Source: Verrucomicrobiota bacterium (GTDB lineage Bacteria; Verrucomicrobiota; Verrucomicrobiia; Limisphaerales; UBA1096). Taken from it: a stretch of 9,512 bases of DNA. Of the stretch, positions 1 to 7,158 are shown in pieces; position 1 is the stretch's first letter, and the number at the start of each line of letters is the position of its first letter. The stretch spans positions 1 through 9,512 of the forward strand of contig JASLKI010000082.1 in the NCBI GenBank assembly GCA_030747575.1, given 5' to 3'. Made by a program: the position numbers and the translations under genes. A model generated the notes under the pieces. That model saw only the letters and a list, made by a program, of their open reading frames with translations. It ran no database searches and had not been told where the DNA came from.

Positions 1-325
1 GTTTTCCGGTGTGATCCTTCCCTTTGCACATTTTTGAGCCCCGCTACCGGTGGGCGTTGTCCGGCGTGCTCGAATCGCATCGAATCTTTGCCATGGCCAT
101 GCGGAGATCTGGGGTCGCTGGGGAGTTTCCATGCAGCTGGCCTACCAGGGCGTCGCAAGTGTTTTTTTGCAGCCGTCCGATGGGGCTTCGAAGCTGCTTC
201 GTAACCCTCTCGAGCGCCAAGTGGTGCTGGCGTCGCTCGACATCAAGACGCGCCTGGTGAACGTCTCCTACTTCCTTTTGATGGAAATCGAGAGAAACAA
301 CATGGGACCAGACGGCTATTTCTGA
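1..325 (+). pseudogene. Decayed LON substrate-binding-domain protein (remnant)
   Basis: No single frame encodes this region, but conserved pieces of a stand-alone LON peptidase N-terminal (substrate-binding) domain protein can be read across two frames. Frame 2 starts with FSGVIL (bases 2-19). Frame 3 then carries the family hallmark LHIFEPRYR followed by ALSGVLESHRIFAMAM (bases 24-101). Frame 2 resumes with a typical C-terminal end, NPLERQVVLASLDIKTRL and then MEIERN, up to the TGA at 323-325. A LON domain normally has roughly 80-100 more residues between the EPRYR block and this C-terminal block, so an internal deletion and at least two frameshifts are implied. The C-terminal piece has no protease ATPase domain, so this would be the short LON-domain protein and not Lon itself. 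The gene may begin before the window. Alternatives are assembly or sequencing errors, or chance similarity in the C-terminal part. The EPRYR block is the strongest evidence. Confidence 0.55.
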
Positions 326-329
326 TCCT

Positions 330-345
330 GGCCAAGCGTTTGGCT
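330..345. terminator. Short inverted repeat between convergent gene ends
   Basis: GCCAA (331-335) pairs with TTGGC (340-344) around a four-base loop, in the space between the convergent ends of the LON remnant and serA. It overlaps the serA stop codon. The 5' half, GGCCAAGCG, matches half of the palindrome found upstream of serA. The stem is only five pairs and no T-run follows on either strand, so a terminator role is weak; it may just be another degenerate copy of that palindrome. Confidence 0.2.
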
Positions 346-1933
346 AAAACTGGACGATCCGGATGTTGTTAATGTCCGGGTCGGCCTCGAGTTCGGCGAG
401 GCAGTCGGCGCTTGGTACACTATCAATGTTCAGCGCGGTCAGGGCTTCGCCACCTTCGCGATCACGCCCGAGGCTCATATTGGCGATGTTGACGCTGTGA
501 TTGCCGAGCACGCTGCCCAAGTGCCCGACGATGCCAGGGCGATCCTTGTTGCTCATCATGAACAGGATGCCCTCCGGGACGATTTCGACCGGCTGGCTGT
601 TTAGTCGGACAATGCGCGGATGCTGCGCCATCCCAAAGAACGATCCGGCGACCGATATCTTTTGCTCACCGGCCCATGCCCGGATGTGCAGCCACTCCTT
701 AAAGTCCACTTGCTCGCTGGACTTGATCTCCTCGACGATGAGCCCGCGCTCATTGGCCATAGCACGGACGTTGACGAGGTTGACTTCCTCGCCCATGGCA
801 GCTCCGAGAAACCCCTTGATGATGGCACGGGCGATAGGGTCACCGGGCAGTTCGGTGGCCAAGCCGCCGTAGGTGATGACCAAGCGCTCGGTGCCCGCTT
901 GGCCAAGCCGCGAAAGCAACAGGCCCATCCTTTCGCCCAAGCGCAAATATGGCTGCACCTTGGCTGAGGTTTGCGCGTCGAGACTTGGCATGTTGATGGA
1001 GTTCATCAGGCAGCCTTGCAGCAAATAATCGGCAATGCCCTGGGCCACCTCGAGGCCGACGTTGTCCTGCGCCTCGGCCGTGCTGGCGCCAAGATGCGGG
1101 GTCAGGATGAGATTTGGGCACTGGCGTAACGGCGAGCCGGCTGGCAATGGCTCGGTCTCGTACACGTCCAGTGCCGCGCCGCCGATTTGCCCGGTTTGCA
1201 GTGCCTCGATTAAGTCGGCCTCGCTGACGATTCCGCCGCGGGCGCAGTTAAGTAGCCGTACGCTTGGTTTCATTTTGGCGAACGTCTCCTTGCTGAGCAT
1301 TCCGCGCGTCTCGTCGGTCAACGGCATGTGAACCGTGATGAAGTCCGCCGCTGCGTAAATATCATCCAAACTGGACAGTTCCACCTGCAGCGCCTTGGCG
1401 CGGGAAGGCGTGATGTACGGATCGAAGGCTAGCACGCGCATGCCGAACGCCACTGCGCGACGCGCCACCTCGCCGCCGATGCGGCCCATGCCCAGTACGC
1501 CGAGTGTTTTACCGTAAAGCTCAACGCCTTTGAACGCCTTGCGGTTCCATTCGCCGGCGGCCATCGAGCCGTGGGCCTGCGGGATGTTGCGCGCGAGTGC
1601 CATCATCATCGAGAAGGTCAATTCGCAGGTGGCGATCGTGTTGCCGCCGGGAGTATTCATGACGATCACACCGTTTTGTGTGGCGGCCTCGATGTCGATG
1701 TTGTCAACGCCGACCCCGGCTCGGCCGACGATTTTCATCTCCGGCGCTGCCTCGAGCAGCGCCTTTGTGACCTTGGTCTCGGAGCGGACAGCCATCGCTG
1801 AGACGTCACCGACGAGTGGTAGTAGTTCCTTCTCTGAGTGGCATCGGTCGAGCACGCTCACCTCAAGCCCTTCCTGTTGTTTTAGGAAGTCAATTCCGGT
1901 TTGGGAAATGGGGTCGCAGACAAGTACTTTCAT
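344..1933 (-). CDS. serA: D-3-phosphoglycerate dehydrogenase
   Basis: Cytosolic NAD-dependent enzyme that oxidises 3-phosphoglycerate to 3-phosphohydroxypyruvate, the first committed step of serine synthesis. The 529-residue protein is the long form: an N-terminal substrate-binding part, a Rossmann NAD-binding core (GMGRIG at 148-153), an intervening domain at about 320-450, and a C-terminal ACT domain from about 455 (GILFMMSNKDRPGIVG) that usually serves serine feedback or oligomerisation. The expected catalytic triad is visible: Arg232 in NCARGG, Glu259 in DVYE, and His280 in TPHLG. The length agrees with other long-form SerA proteins. The ATG start precedes the MKVLVCDPIS beginning typical of the family. 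No Shine-Dalgarno is present. It lies 39 bases after thrS on the same strand and may be co-transcribed with it, although a perfect 16-base palindrome sits in the gap. Confidence in function is very high. Confidence 0.97.
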   Translation of the reverse strand: MKVLVCDPISQTGIDFLKQQEGLEVSVLDRCHSEKELLPLVGDVSAMAVRSETKVTKALLEAAPEMKIVGRAGVGVDNIDIEAATQNGVIVMNTPGGNTIATCELTFSMMMALARNIPQAHGSMAAGEWNRKAFKGVELYGKTLGVLGMGRIGGEVARRAVAFGMRVLAFDPYITPSRAKALQVELSSLDDIYAAADFITVHMPLTDETRGMLSKETFAKMKPSVRLLNCARGGIVSEADLIEALQTGQIGGAALDVYETEPLPAGSPLRQCPNLILTPHLGASTAEAQDNVGLEVAQGIADYLLQGCLMNSINMPSLDAQTSAKVQPYLRLGERMGLLLSRLGQAGTERLVITYGGLATELPGDPIARAIIKGFLGAAMGEEVNLVNVRAMANERGLIVEEIKSSEQVDFKEWLHIRAWAGEQKISVAGSFFGMAQHPRIVRLNSQPVEIVPEGILFMMSNKDRPGIVGHLGSVLGNHSVNIANMSLGRDREGGEALTALNIDSVPSADCLAELEADPDINNIRIVQF

Positions 1934-1954
1934 TTTGGTCGATTCAATTCAGCG

Positions 1955-1970
1955 GCGCTTGGCCAAGCGC
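1955..1970. repeat. Perfect 16-bp palindrome upstream of serA
   Basis: GCGCTTGGCCAAGCGC reads the same on both strands. It lies in the thrS-serA gap, 21 bases before the serA start and two bases from the thrS stop codon. A near copy (3801-3816) precedes thrS. It could be a protein-binding site, an RNA hairpin in the leader, or one instance of a genome-wide iterated palindrome; the core TTGGCCAA also occurs inside genes, which favours the last. Confidence 0.6.
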
Positions 1971-1972
1971 AG

Positions 1973-3787
1973 TTAGCTTTCGCGGGTTTTAATTTTATTG
2001 AGCAAGTCGGCGATGATTTCGTGCCGTGGCTTGGCTCCGAGATCGCCTTTACCGTGTTCGCGCACGGCGAGTTTGCCGGCTTCCTGCTCGCGTTGGCCAA
2101 TGAGTAAAATAGTGTGCACTCTTTCGGTTTCGGCGCGGCGAATACGGGCTCCGATTTTGTCAGAAGTCGTGTCGATTTTCACGCGGACTCTGTTCTTACG
2201 CAGTTCAGCGACGACGTCCTTGGCGTAGTCGGCTTGGTCATCACCAAACGGCAGCAGTCGTACCTGTTCCGGTGCAAGCCAAAGCGGGAAGTTGCCGGCG
2301 TAGTGCTCGATTAAAAAGGCAATGAAGCGCTCGTGCGTACCCAGCGGGGCACGGTGAATGCAGAGTGGCGTTTCAGTGGTGTTGTTGCGGGTTTTGAACT
2401 CGAGGCCAAAGCGCTTGGGGACCGCGAAATCTACCTGATTGGTGGCGATAGTGAATTCACGGCCGGAGATGCTGTACACCTGCACGTCGATCTTTGGTCC
2501 GTAAAACGCGGCCTCATCCGGCACTTCCACAAAATCAACGCCCGACTTGATGAGCACCTGGCGCACCATGTCCTCGGTTTGCATCCACAGTTCCGGTTCG
2601 CCGACGTATTTGTCTCCAAGCCGCTTGGCACTGTGCGTGCTGAAGCGCATGCTGAATTTCTCGAACCCGAAAATCTTGAAATACTTAAGGTACATCTCGT
2701 TCACGGCGCGGAATTCGTCGGCGAACTGCTCCGGTGTGCAGTAAATATGCGCGTCGTTCATCTGCATCGAGCGCACGCGCATGAGGCCCATCAGTTCACC
2801 GGAACGCTCGTAGCGGTAACAGGTGCCATACTCGGCCAGGCGCAGCGGCAGTTCGCGGTAACTGCGTGGCACCGCCGAGAAGATCTTGTGGTGATGCGGG
2901 CAGTTCATCGCCTTGAGATAGATGCGGTCGGTTGGCTTGTCCAGATCGTCATCCTTGAGTTCCATCGGTGGGAACATGCTCTCGGCATAGTAGGGGAGAT
3001 GGCCGGAAGTCTTGTACATGCTTTCCCGGGCCAAGTGCGGCGTACGCACGCGCTCGTATCCTGCCTCAAACTCCGTCTCCTTGGCCAGTTTCTCCAATTC
3101 TTCGATCAACACAGTACCCTTGGGCAGCCAGAGCGGTAAGCCGGGGCCGACGTCGTCGTCGAACGCGAACAGCTGCATCTCTCGCCCGATCTTGCGGTGG
3201 TCCCGCTTGCGCGCCTCCTCCTGCGCCACGAGCCATTCGTTGAGCTGTGTCTTGTTCGGAAACGCGGTGCCGTAGATGCGTTGCAGTTGAGGGTTGTTCT
3301 CGTTGCCGCGGTAGTAGGCGGCGGCGACACGGAGTAGCTTGTAGGCCTTTGCGTTTCCGGTGCGCATGACGTGCGGCCCGGCGCAGAGATCGACGAACTC
3401 GCCGTTCTGGTAGAATGAAATCTCCTCGCCCTCGGGGATGTCGGCCAGGCGCTCGACCTTGTACGTCTGGCCGCGTTCCTCAAAAAACGCCCTGGCCTCG
3501 TCGCGGGTTTTTGTGGAACGCTCGAACGTCTGGTTTTCTTTCACCACCTTTTTCATTTCGGCCTCGATAGCCTCGAAGTCCTCGGGCGAGAAGCGGTGAT
3601 CAACGTCGAAGTCGTAGTAGAATCCCTCGGCGGTCGGCGGGCCGATGTCGAGCTTGGCCTTGGGCCAGAGGCGCAGCACGGCAGTGGCGAGCACGTGGGC
3701 GCAGGAGTGTCGCAGTCGCTCGATGTCGCTCATCTGGTGGCGCTGATCGAGTGACTTACGCTCCACGTCGTGTTTGGCTGCTTCCAT
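1973..3787 (-). CDS. thrS: Threonyl-tRNA synthetase lacking the TGS domain
   Basis: Class II aminoacyl-tRNA synthetase that charges tRNA-Thr with threonine in the cytosol. The 604 residues contain the editing (SAD) domain, with HSCAH (His27, His31) and CAGPH (Cys135, His139). Next comes the class II catalytic core, with AMNCPHH (zinc ligand Cys296), the motif 2 region YRYERSG and MRVRSMQMNDAH (zinc ligand His347), and CIHRAPLGTHERF (His478). The anticodon-binding domain runs from about residue 502 to the end. E. coli ThrS has about 60 additional N-terminal residues forming a TGS domain; here the editing domain begins almost at the N terminus, so TGS is absent. The annotated ATG gives an 18-residue polar lead-in. 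A second ATG at 3733 (MSDIERLRHS) matches where many TGS-less homologues seem to begin and is a serious alternative. Neither start has a Shine-Dalgarno. thrS is not followed by infC-rpmI-rplT as in many bacteria, but by serA. Confidence 0.97.
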   Translation of the reverse strand: MEAAKHDVERKSLDQRHQMSDIERLRHSCAHVLATAVLRLWPKAKLDIGPPTAEGFYYDFDVDHRFSPEDFEAIEAEMKKVVKENQTFERSTKTRDEARAFFEERGQTYKVERLADIPEGEEISFYQNGEFVDLCAGPHVMRTGNAKAYKLLRVAAAYYRGNENNPQLQRIYGTAFPNKTQLNEWLVAQEEARKRDHRKIGREMQLFAFDDDVGPGLPLWLPKGTVLIEELEKLAKETEFEAGYERVRTPHLARESMYKTSGHLPYYAESMFPPMELKDDDLDKPTDRIYLKAMNCPHHHKIFSAVPRSYRELPLRLAEYGTCYRYERSGELMGLMRVRSMQMNDAHIYCTPEQFADEFRAVNEMYLKYFKIFGFEKFSMRFSTHSAKRLGDKYVGEPELWMQTEDMVRQVLIKSGVDFVEVPDEAAFYGPKIDVQVYSISGREFTIATNQVDFAVPKRFGLEFKTRNNTTETPLCIHRAPLGTHERFIAFLIEHYAGNFPLWLAPEQVRLLPFGDDQADYAKDVVAELRKNRVRVKIDTTSDKIGARIRRAETERVHTILLIGQREQEAGKLAVREHGKGDLGAKPRHEIIADLLNKIKTRES

Positions 3788-3800
3788 TATTTTGTTCGGT

Positions 3801-3816
3801 GCGCTTGGCCGAGCGC
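3801..3816. repeat. Near-perfect copy of the 16-bp palindrome upstream of thrS
   Basis: GCGCTTGGCCGAGCGC differs from the palindrome at 1955-1970 at a single position. It lies 13 bases before the longer thrS start. The flanking bases of the two copies do not match, so they are not parts of a longer duplicated segment. Confidence 0.5.
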
Positions 3817-3887
3817 CATGGACTCCCTGCGGTGTGCGCGGAGATTAGTAACTTGCCGGGTAAAGGGCAATAATTAGCTTAGATCGG

Positions 3888-4349
3888 CTAGTTTTTGGGT
3901 CGGATGATGATGGCCTTGTCATGCGTGCCGTCGACCTCGACGCTCTGCGTTTCAATATCCGGATCCTCCTTCAGGGTGTTGTGGATGATTCTGCGGGCGT
4001 ATGAGTTCATGGGTTCCAGTTCTACGATGTCGCCCCAGCGGCGGACTTGCTCGGCGGCTTTTCTGGCCTTGTCAGCCAGTTTGTCATCCTCGCTGAATCG
4101 GTATCCGCCCACATCGAGCTGCACTTTCTCGGCATTTTCGTTGCGCTGAAACAGCATGCGATTAAGGATGTATTGCAGGTCGAGCAACGTCTGGCCCTTG
4201 CGGCCAATGAGTCGTCCGGAATCATCGCCTGTCTTGAGGTCCAGCACCTTGCTGCCTTCTGTCACTTTTTCCTCGATGGTCACTTGGTAGCCGAGGTTGT
4301 TCAGCAGTGACTCGAGCAGGGCCTTGGGGTCTTGTGCGGTTGTACTCAT
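3888..4349 (-). CDS. khpB: KH-R3H RNA-binding protein, Jag/KhpB-like, short form
   Basis: Small predicted cytosolic RNA-binding protein of 153 residues. It has a KH domain of the Jag type, with the loop signature GRKG at 49-52 inside SGRLIGRKGQTL. An R3H domain follows, with the core Arg119-x3-His123 in SYARRIIHN and an ending typical of R3H domains (AIIIRP). In Firmicutes this family (Jag, EloR, KhpB) binds RNA and influences cell elongation and division; its role in this lineage is unproven. The N-terminal Jag_N domain found in those longer proteins is absent. The ATG at 4349 leaves a 14-base gap to yidC. The same frame is open further upstream, but that part overlaps the end of yidC and reads as low-quality sequence. 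There is no Shine-Dalgarno. The yidC-khpB pairing is widely conserved and supports the call. The symbol is by family resemblance. Confidence 0.9.
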   Translation of the reverse strand: MSTTAQDPKALLESLLNNLGYQVTIEEKVTEGSKVLDLKTGDDSGRLIGRKGQTLLDLQYILNRMLFQRNENAEKVQLDVGGYRFSEDDKLADKARKAAEQVRRWGDIVELEPMNSYARRIIHNTLKEDPDIETQSVEVDGTHDKAIIIRPKN

Positions 4350-4363
4350 GGTGTAATTAGAAA

Positions 4364-6160
4364 TTATTTCTTGCGCTTGCGTTTGTTTTTTATCGGCTTG
4401 GCCAAGGGCGAATTTTCGCTTTTCAACGGCGCTTCCACGACGATGTTTTTCGTGAGCTTGGTTTGCAGGATGCTGAGCATGTTCTGCACCGTCCAATAAA
4501 GCGTCAGGCCGGAGGAGAAGCCGTACATGACCACGATGAATATGAGCGGCATGTACTTCATGATTTTCTGAGTGTTTGCGTCGACGGTGGGGGAGGCCGG
4601 GGTCATGCGTGCCTGCAAAAGCATGGTTACGCCCATGATCATCGGCAGTGGGTTGATCGGGATTCCGGCGATAACAGCGATGGTGTCGGATTGGGACAGG
4701 TCGCAGGCCCAGAGGAATTCCGCCCCGCGCAACTCGACTGCACTCCGCAGCAAGGTGAAGAACCCGAAGAACACCGGCATCTGGATCAGGATCGGCAGGC
4801 AGCCTCCCATCGGATTGACCTTGTGCTCGCGCATGAACTCCATCATCCGCTTGTTCTGCTTCTCCTTGTCGTCCTTGTACTTTTCGCGGATCTCAGCCAT
4901 CTGCGGTTGATAGGCAGCCATGCGTTTCATGGAAATGGTACTGGCCCGAGTGAGGGGCCAGAACAGAATCTTGATGATGATGGTGATCACGATAATGCAA
5001 AGAGCGTAACCAAGCCCGAAGCTGTTGTGTATGCTGGACATGGCCCACATTAAAATCTTGGCAAAAAAGCCAAAGAAACCGTCAAATCCCATGACCGAAT
5101 CGATCGAGTTCTGGTAGGTTAGTGCGTGGGCCTCGAGGAGGCGGTATTCCTTGGGGCCTGCATAGGTGGTGAATTGCTTTACGACACTCTGACCGGGTTT
5201 CAAAACCTGCGCGTCAAACTCCAAGCCGGCCAGGATTCCAGTATGGACATTTTGCTCGTCATCTTCCAGCGGGTCATCCAGCAGGCGGCGGGTGATTTTT
5301 TTTGAGTAAACGCGGGCTCCGGATAATGCCTCTGTCGGCATGGTGGTGATTGCGAAAAACCGGTTGTGAATCCCGACCCACTTAATTGGTTGCCCTGCCG
5401 ACCTGAACTCGGTACGTGGCGTTCCGGGGAAACAGCCCAAGGTGCTGTTGGTAAACCAACTCTCGTCGATGTCCACCATGTCCTCTCCGTTGTGCCATTG
5501 GGCTCCCCAGACGGGGTAACGCTCCCCGGACTGAAGCGGCATGGAGGTGCCCAGCATCAGTTTCCATTGCGGCAGCGCAACCGGCTCCGTCATCGGGTTG
5601 GCTAGTGTGATTGTGGAGTGCAGAAGATAATCCGTTCCGGCGCCGAACTTCTTGGTGATGCGTATGCCGGCTTTGTTTGTGGACACCATCGTAACGAGGC
5701 TGTCATCGGCGGTAATAGAAAACTCCGAGTCATCGATGCCTTTGAGCGCAAACACTGGCAACTCCACCCCATGATTGAGTATGATGGGTTTTGAATCTGC
5801 ATCTTCGTTGTTCGTATCCCATAGCAAGTCAACATTATCGCCAAGGACCACATGGGGTTCTTTAAGTTCCACGGTTTTCAACCCCCCCTCGGAGGTGAAG
5901 ATGTAGGAGGTGTCCTCCGTGTCGAGAATAGATAGTTTCGGGGAATCCAACTTAACAGGTGGTTGGAAATCGGGGTTGGGCGGCGCTTGGGTAAGCGGGG
6001 CACTCGTCGGGGCGTTAGCCTGTCCGGGGACCTGAATGGGAACAGCGTTGGTGGGCTGTGGCTGAGCAGGAGGGATAGGGGAAATTTTCTCGAGCAAGCG
6101 CGGCCAGGTGAACAGAAGTATCACGCAGATGGTGACAACGATGACTGAGGTGCGATCCAT
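4364..6160 (-). CDS. yidC: Membrane protein insertase YidC
   Basis: Inner-membrane insertase and chaperone that places proteins in the membrane, alone or with SecYEG. The 598 residues fit the Gram-negative form. A first membrane segment lies at about 5-20, followed by a proline-rich linker (about 28-70) and a large periplasmic beta domain (about 75-345). The conserved five-helix insertase core starts at about 365. Core landmarks include IIIKILFWPLTRAS (394-407), the cytoplasmic helical hairpin with KVNPMGGCLPILIQMP (447-462), and the last helices with SSGLTLYWTVQN (549-560). The position usually held by the conserved groove arginine (Arg366 in E. coli) appears to be Lys397, a conservative charge substitution. 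The C-terminal tail is strongly basic (KNKRKRKK), as expected for ribosome contact. It starts nine bases after the yidD stop. No Shine-Dalgarno is seen before the ATG, only an A/T-rich stretch. Confidence 0.97.
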   Translation of the reverse strand: MDRTSVIVVTICVILLFTWPRLLEKISPIPPAQPQPTNAVPIQVPGQANAPTSAPLTQAPPNPDFQPPVKLDSPKLSILDTEDTSYIFTSEGGLKTVELKEPHVVLGDNVDLLWDTNNEDADSKPIILNHGVELPVFALKGIDDSEFSITADDSLVTMVSTNKAGIRITKKFGAGTDYLLHSTITLANPMTEPVALPQWKLMLGTSMPLQSGERYPVWGAQWHNGEDMVDIDESWFTNSTLGCFPGTPRTEFRSAGQPIKWVGIHNRFFAITTMPTEALSGARVYSKKITRRLLDDPLEDDEQNVHTGILAGLEFDAQVLKPGQSVVKQFTTYAGPKEYRLLEAHALTYQNSIDSVMGFDGFFGFFAKILMWAMSSIHNSFGLGYALCIIVITIIIKILFWPLTRASTISMKRMAAYQPQMAEIREKYKDDKEKQNKRMMEFMREHKVNPMGGCLPILIQMPVFFGFFTLLRSAVELRGAEFLWACDLSQSDTIAVIAGIPINPLPMIMGVTMLLQARMTPASPTVDANTQKIMKYMPLIFIVVMYGFSSGLTLYWTVQNMLSILQTKLTKNIVVEAPLKSENSPLAKPIKNKRKRKK

Positions 6161-6169
6161 AAAAAATGA

Positions 6170-6421
6170 TTAACGGGCCAGTTTGGGGGGGACGGGGTCG
6201 TGCCCGCAGGCGCCCCAGGGATGACAACGAAACAGCCTTCGGAGACTAAGCCAAGTGCCGCCAATAGCACCGTGCGTGCGCACCGCATCGAGTGTGAATT
6301 CCGAGCAGGTCGGCGTGAAGCGGCACGAACAACCCGGCCCGAACAGGACATTCTTCAGGGGCGAAAGAATCAGTCGGTAAAGCCGGATCAGCAGCACGAT
6401 GAAATGTTGGGCGGGATTCAT
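6170..6421 (-). CDS. yidD: YidD, membrane protein insertion efficiency factor
   Basis: Small protein of 83 residues, linked in E. coli to efficient membrane protein insertion through YidC. The family signature is present: an amphipathic N-terminal helix (FIVLLIRLYRLILSPL, about 8-23), then CRFTPTCSEF with its paired cysteines, then GGTWLSLRRLFRCHPWG, and an ending in HDPVP. The length is normal for the family. Only one base separates its ATG from the rnpA stop codon, which suggests translational coupling, and yidC follows after nine bases. Position between rnpA and yidC is the standard one for this gene. Function is assigned by family and context. Confidence 0.95.
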   Translation of the reverse strand: MNPAQHFIVLLIRLYRLILSPLKNVLFGPGCSCRFTPTCSEFTLDAVRTHGAIGGTWLSLRRLFRCHPWGACGHDPVPPKLAR

Positions 6422-6422
6422 C

Positions 6423-6821
6423 CTACGGGGCAGCGGGGTAAACAGCCGCCGCGTCAGGCGGCAAGAGTTCAGCTTTTTTGAGCAGCGCGAGAAAATGGCG
6501 TTCCACCGAGTGGAAACCCCTGCCGACGATGGAGCGGCGGGCGACCAGCACCAAGTCCACCCGCTGGAGCAGCTCGTGTTGGTGCAGGCGGAAGCATTCC
6601 CTCATGAGCCGCCGAGCACGGTTCCGAATGTGCGCCTTGCCAATACGCCGGCTGGTGATGACGCCTAGCCGAGATGGAGTGTTCGGCGGGAGGCTTTGCC
6701 AGTTGGCCAGCATGCAGCCTTTTGCCAAGCGGTTGCCGCGCTCCCGGTTGGCCCGGAAATCCGCGCTTGCTTGGATTCGGTTGGATTTGGGAAATCGCGC
6801 GTGTTGGCCAGAGGCCGTCAT
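6423..6821 (-). CDS. rnpA: Ribonuclease P protein component
   Basis: Small basic protein subunit that assists the RNase P RNA in removing 5' leaders from pre-tRNAs. The 132-residue reading contains the family's core: a hydrophobic strand (RLGVITSRRIGKA, 51-63), then the RNR motif IRNRARRLMRECFR (65-78), then a later strand with VDLVLVARR (88-96). The chosen ATG at 6821 comes 17 bases after the rpmH stop and gives a normal family length. The same frame stays open upstream across all of rpmH to a GTG at 7115, which would add 98 residues without family resemblance. I reject that extension, although Thermus is known to have such an overlapping arrangement. The bases before the start contain no clear Shine-Dalgarno. 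Neighbours rpmH and yidD confirm the identity. Confidence 0.93.
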   Translation of the reverse strand: MTASGQHARFPKSNRIQASADFRANRERGNRLAKGCMLANWQSLPPNTPSRLGVITSRRIGKAHIRNRARRLMRECFRLHQHELLQRVDLVLVARRSIVGRGFHSVERHFLALLKKAELLPPDAAAVYPAAP

Positions 6822-6838
6822 GTGAGCCGGGAAGGGCG

Positions 6839-6976
6839 TCAAGCGGGAGTGAGTCGGGCGCGGCCACGAGCGCGGCGGCCGGCCAGAATCTTGCGACCTG
6901 CTTTGGTGGCCATGCGTGCGCGGAAACCGTGCCTGCGCTTGCGTTTGATATTCGACGGTTGAAATGTCTGCTTCAT
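6839..6976 (-). CDS. rpmH: 50S ribosomal protein L34
   Basis: A 45-residue ribosomal protein of the large subunit. The sequence begins MKQTFQPSNIKRKRRHGF and continues with RARMATKAGRKIL, the hallmark of L34, with the usual very high Arg/Lys content and a short basic end (RGRARLTPA). It reads from the ATG at 6976 to a TGA at 6839-6841. It is the first gene of the leftward block and is followed by rnpA after 17 bases, the near-universal bacterial order. In many bacteria dnaA is directly upstream; here a divergent tRNA-modification gene takes that place. Confidence 0.97.
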   Translation of the reverse strand: MKQTFQPSNIKRKRRHGFRARMATKAGRKILAGRRARGRARLTPA

Positions 6977-7083
6977 CTGGTTCTAAAAATACGGCCCGTG
7001 TAATGGGAACGATGTTGTTTACTAAATAAGGCACCTCAAAGCGCCTCACTTTCCCCCTTCCTTTTTCGTTAAAAAGGGCGGAA

Positions 7084-7111
7084 AACTTAACAATAATCCA
7101 CAGACTGTCAA
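7084..7111 (-). promoter_or_regulatory. Candidate sigma70-type promoter for rpmH
   Basis: On the - strand a perfect TTGACA -35 box (7111-7106) is followed, after 16 bases, by a weak -10 candidate TAAGTT (7089-7084). Transcription would start near 7077 and give a leader of about 100 bases before rpmH. Right at that predicted start an inverted repeat (7060-7077, seven pairs, CCTTTTT with AAAAAGG, loop of four) could form a 5'-end hairpin. The -10 match is poor, so the exact start is uncertain; the perfect -35 and its position support the call. Confidence 0.45.
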
Positions 7112-7158
7112 GCACCAGAAGCGTGTTGCTGCAGAAAATTGCAAAATCGTCGCCGCAA

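Noticed and set aside
2333..3139. Long + strand open frame of 268 codons antisense to thrS
   Set aside because: It lies wholly within the well-supported thrS gene, its translation has no recognisable domain, and such mirror frames are common opposite GC-rich genes.
3853..3870. Inverted repeat TTGCC / GGCAA after khpB as a terminator
   Set aside because: Only five pairs with an eight-base loop and no T-run on the transcribed side; too weak to list as a feature.
4350..4496. N-terminal extension of the KH-R3H protein into yidC
   Set aside because: The added residues overlap the yidC C terminus in another frame and do not resemble Jag_N; the ATG at 4349 fits the family.
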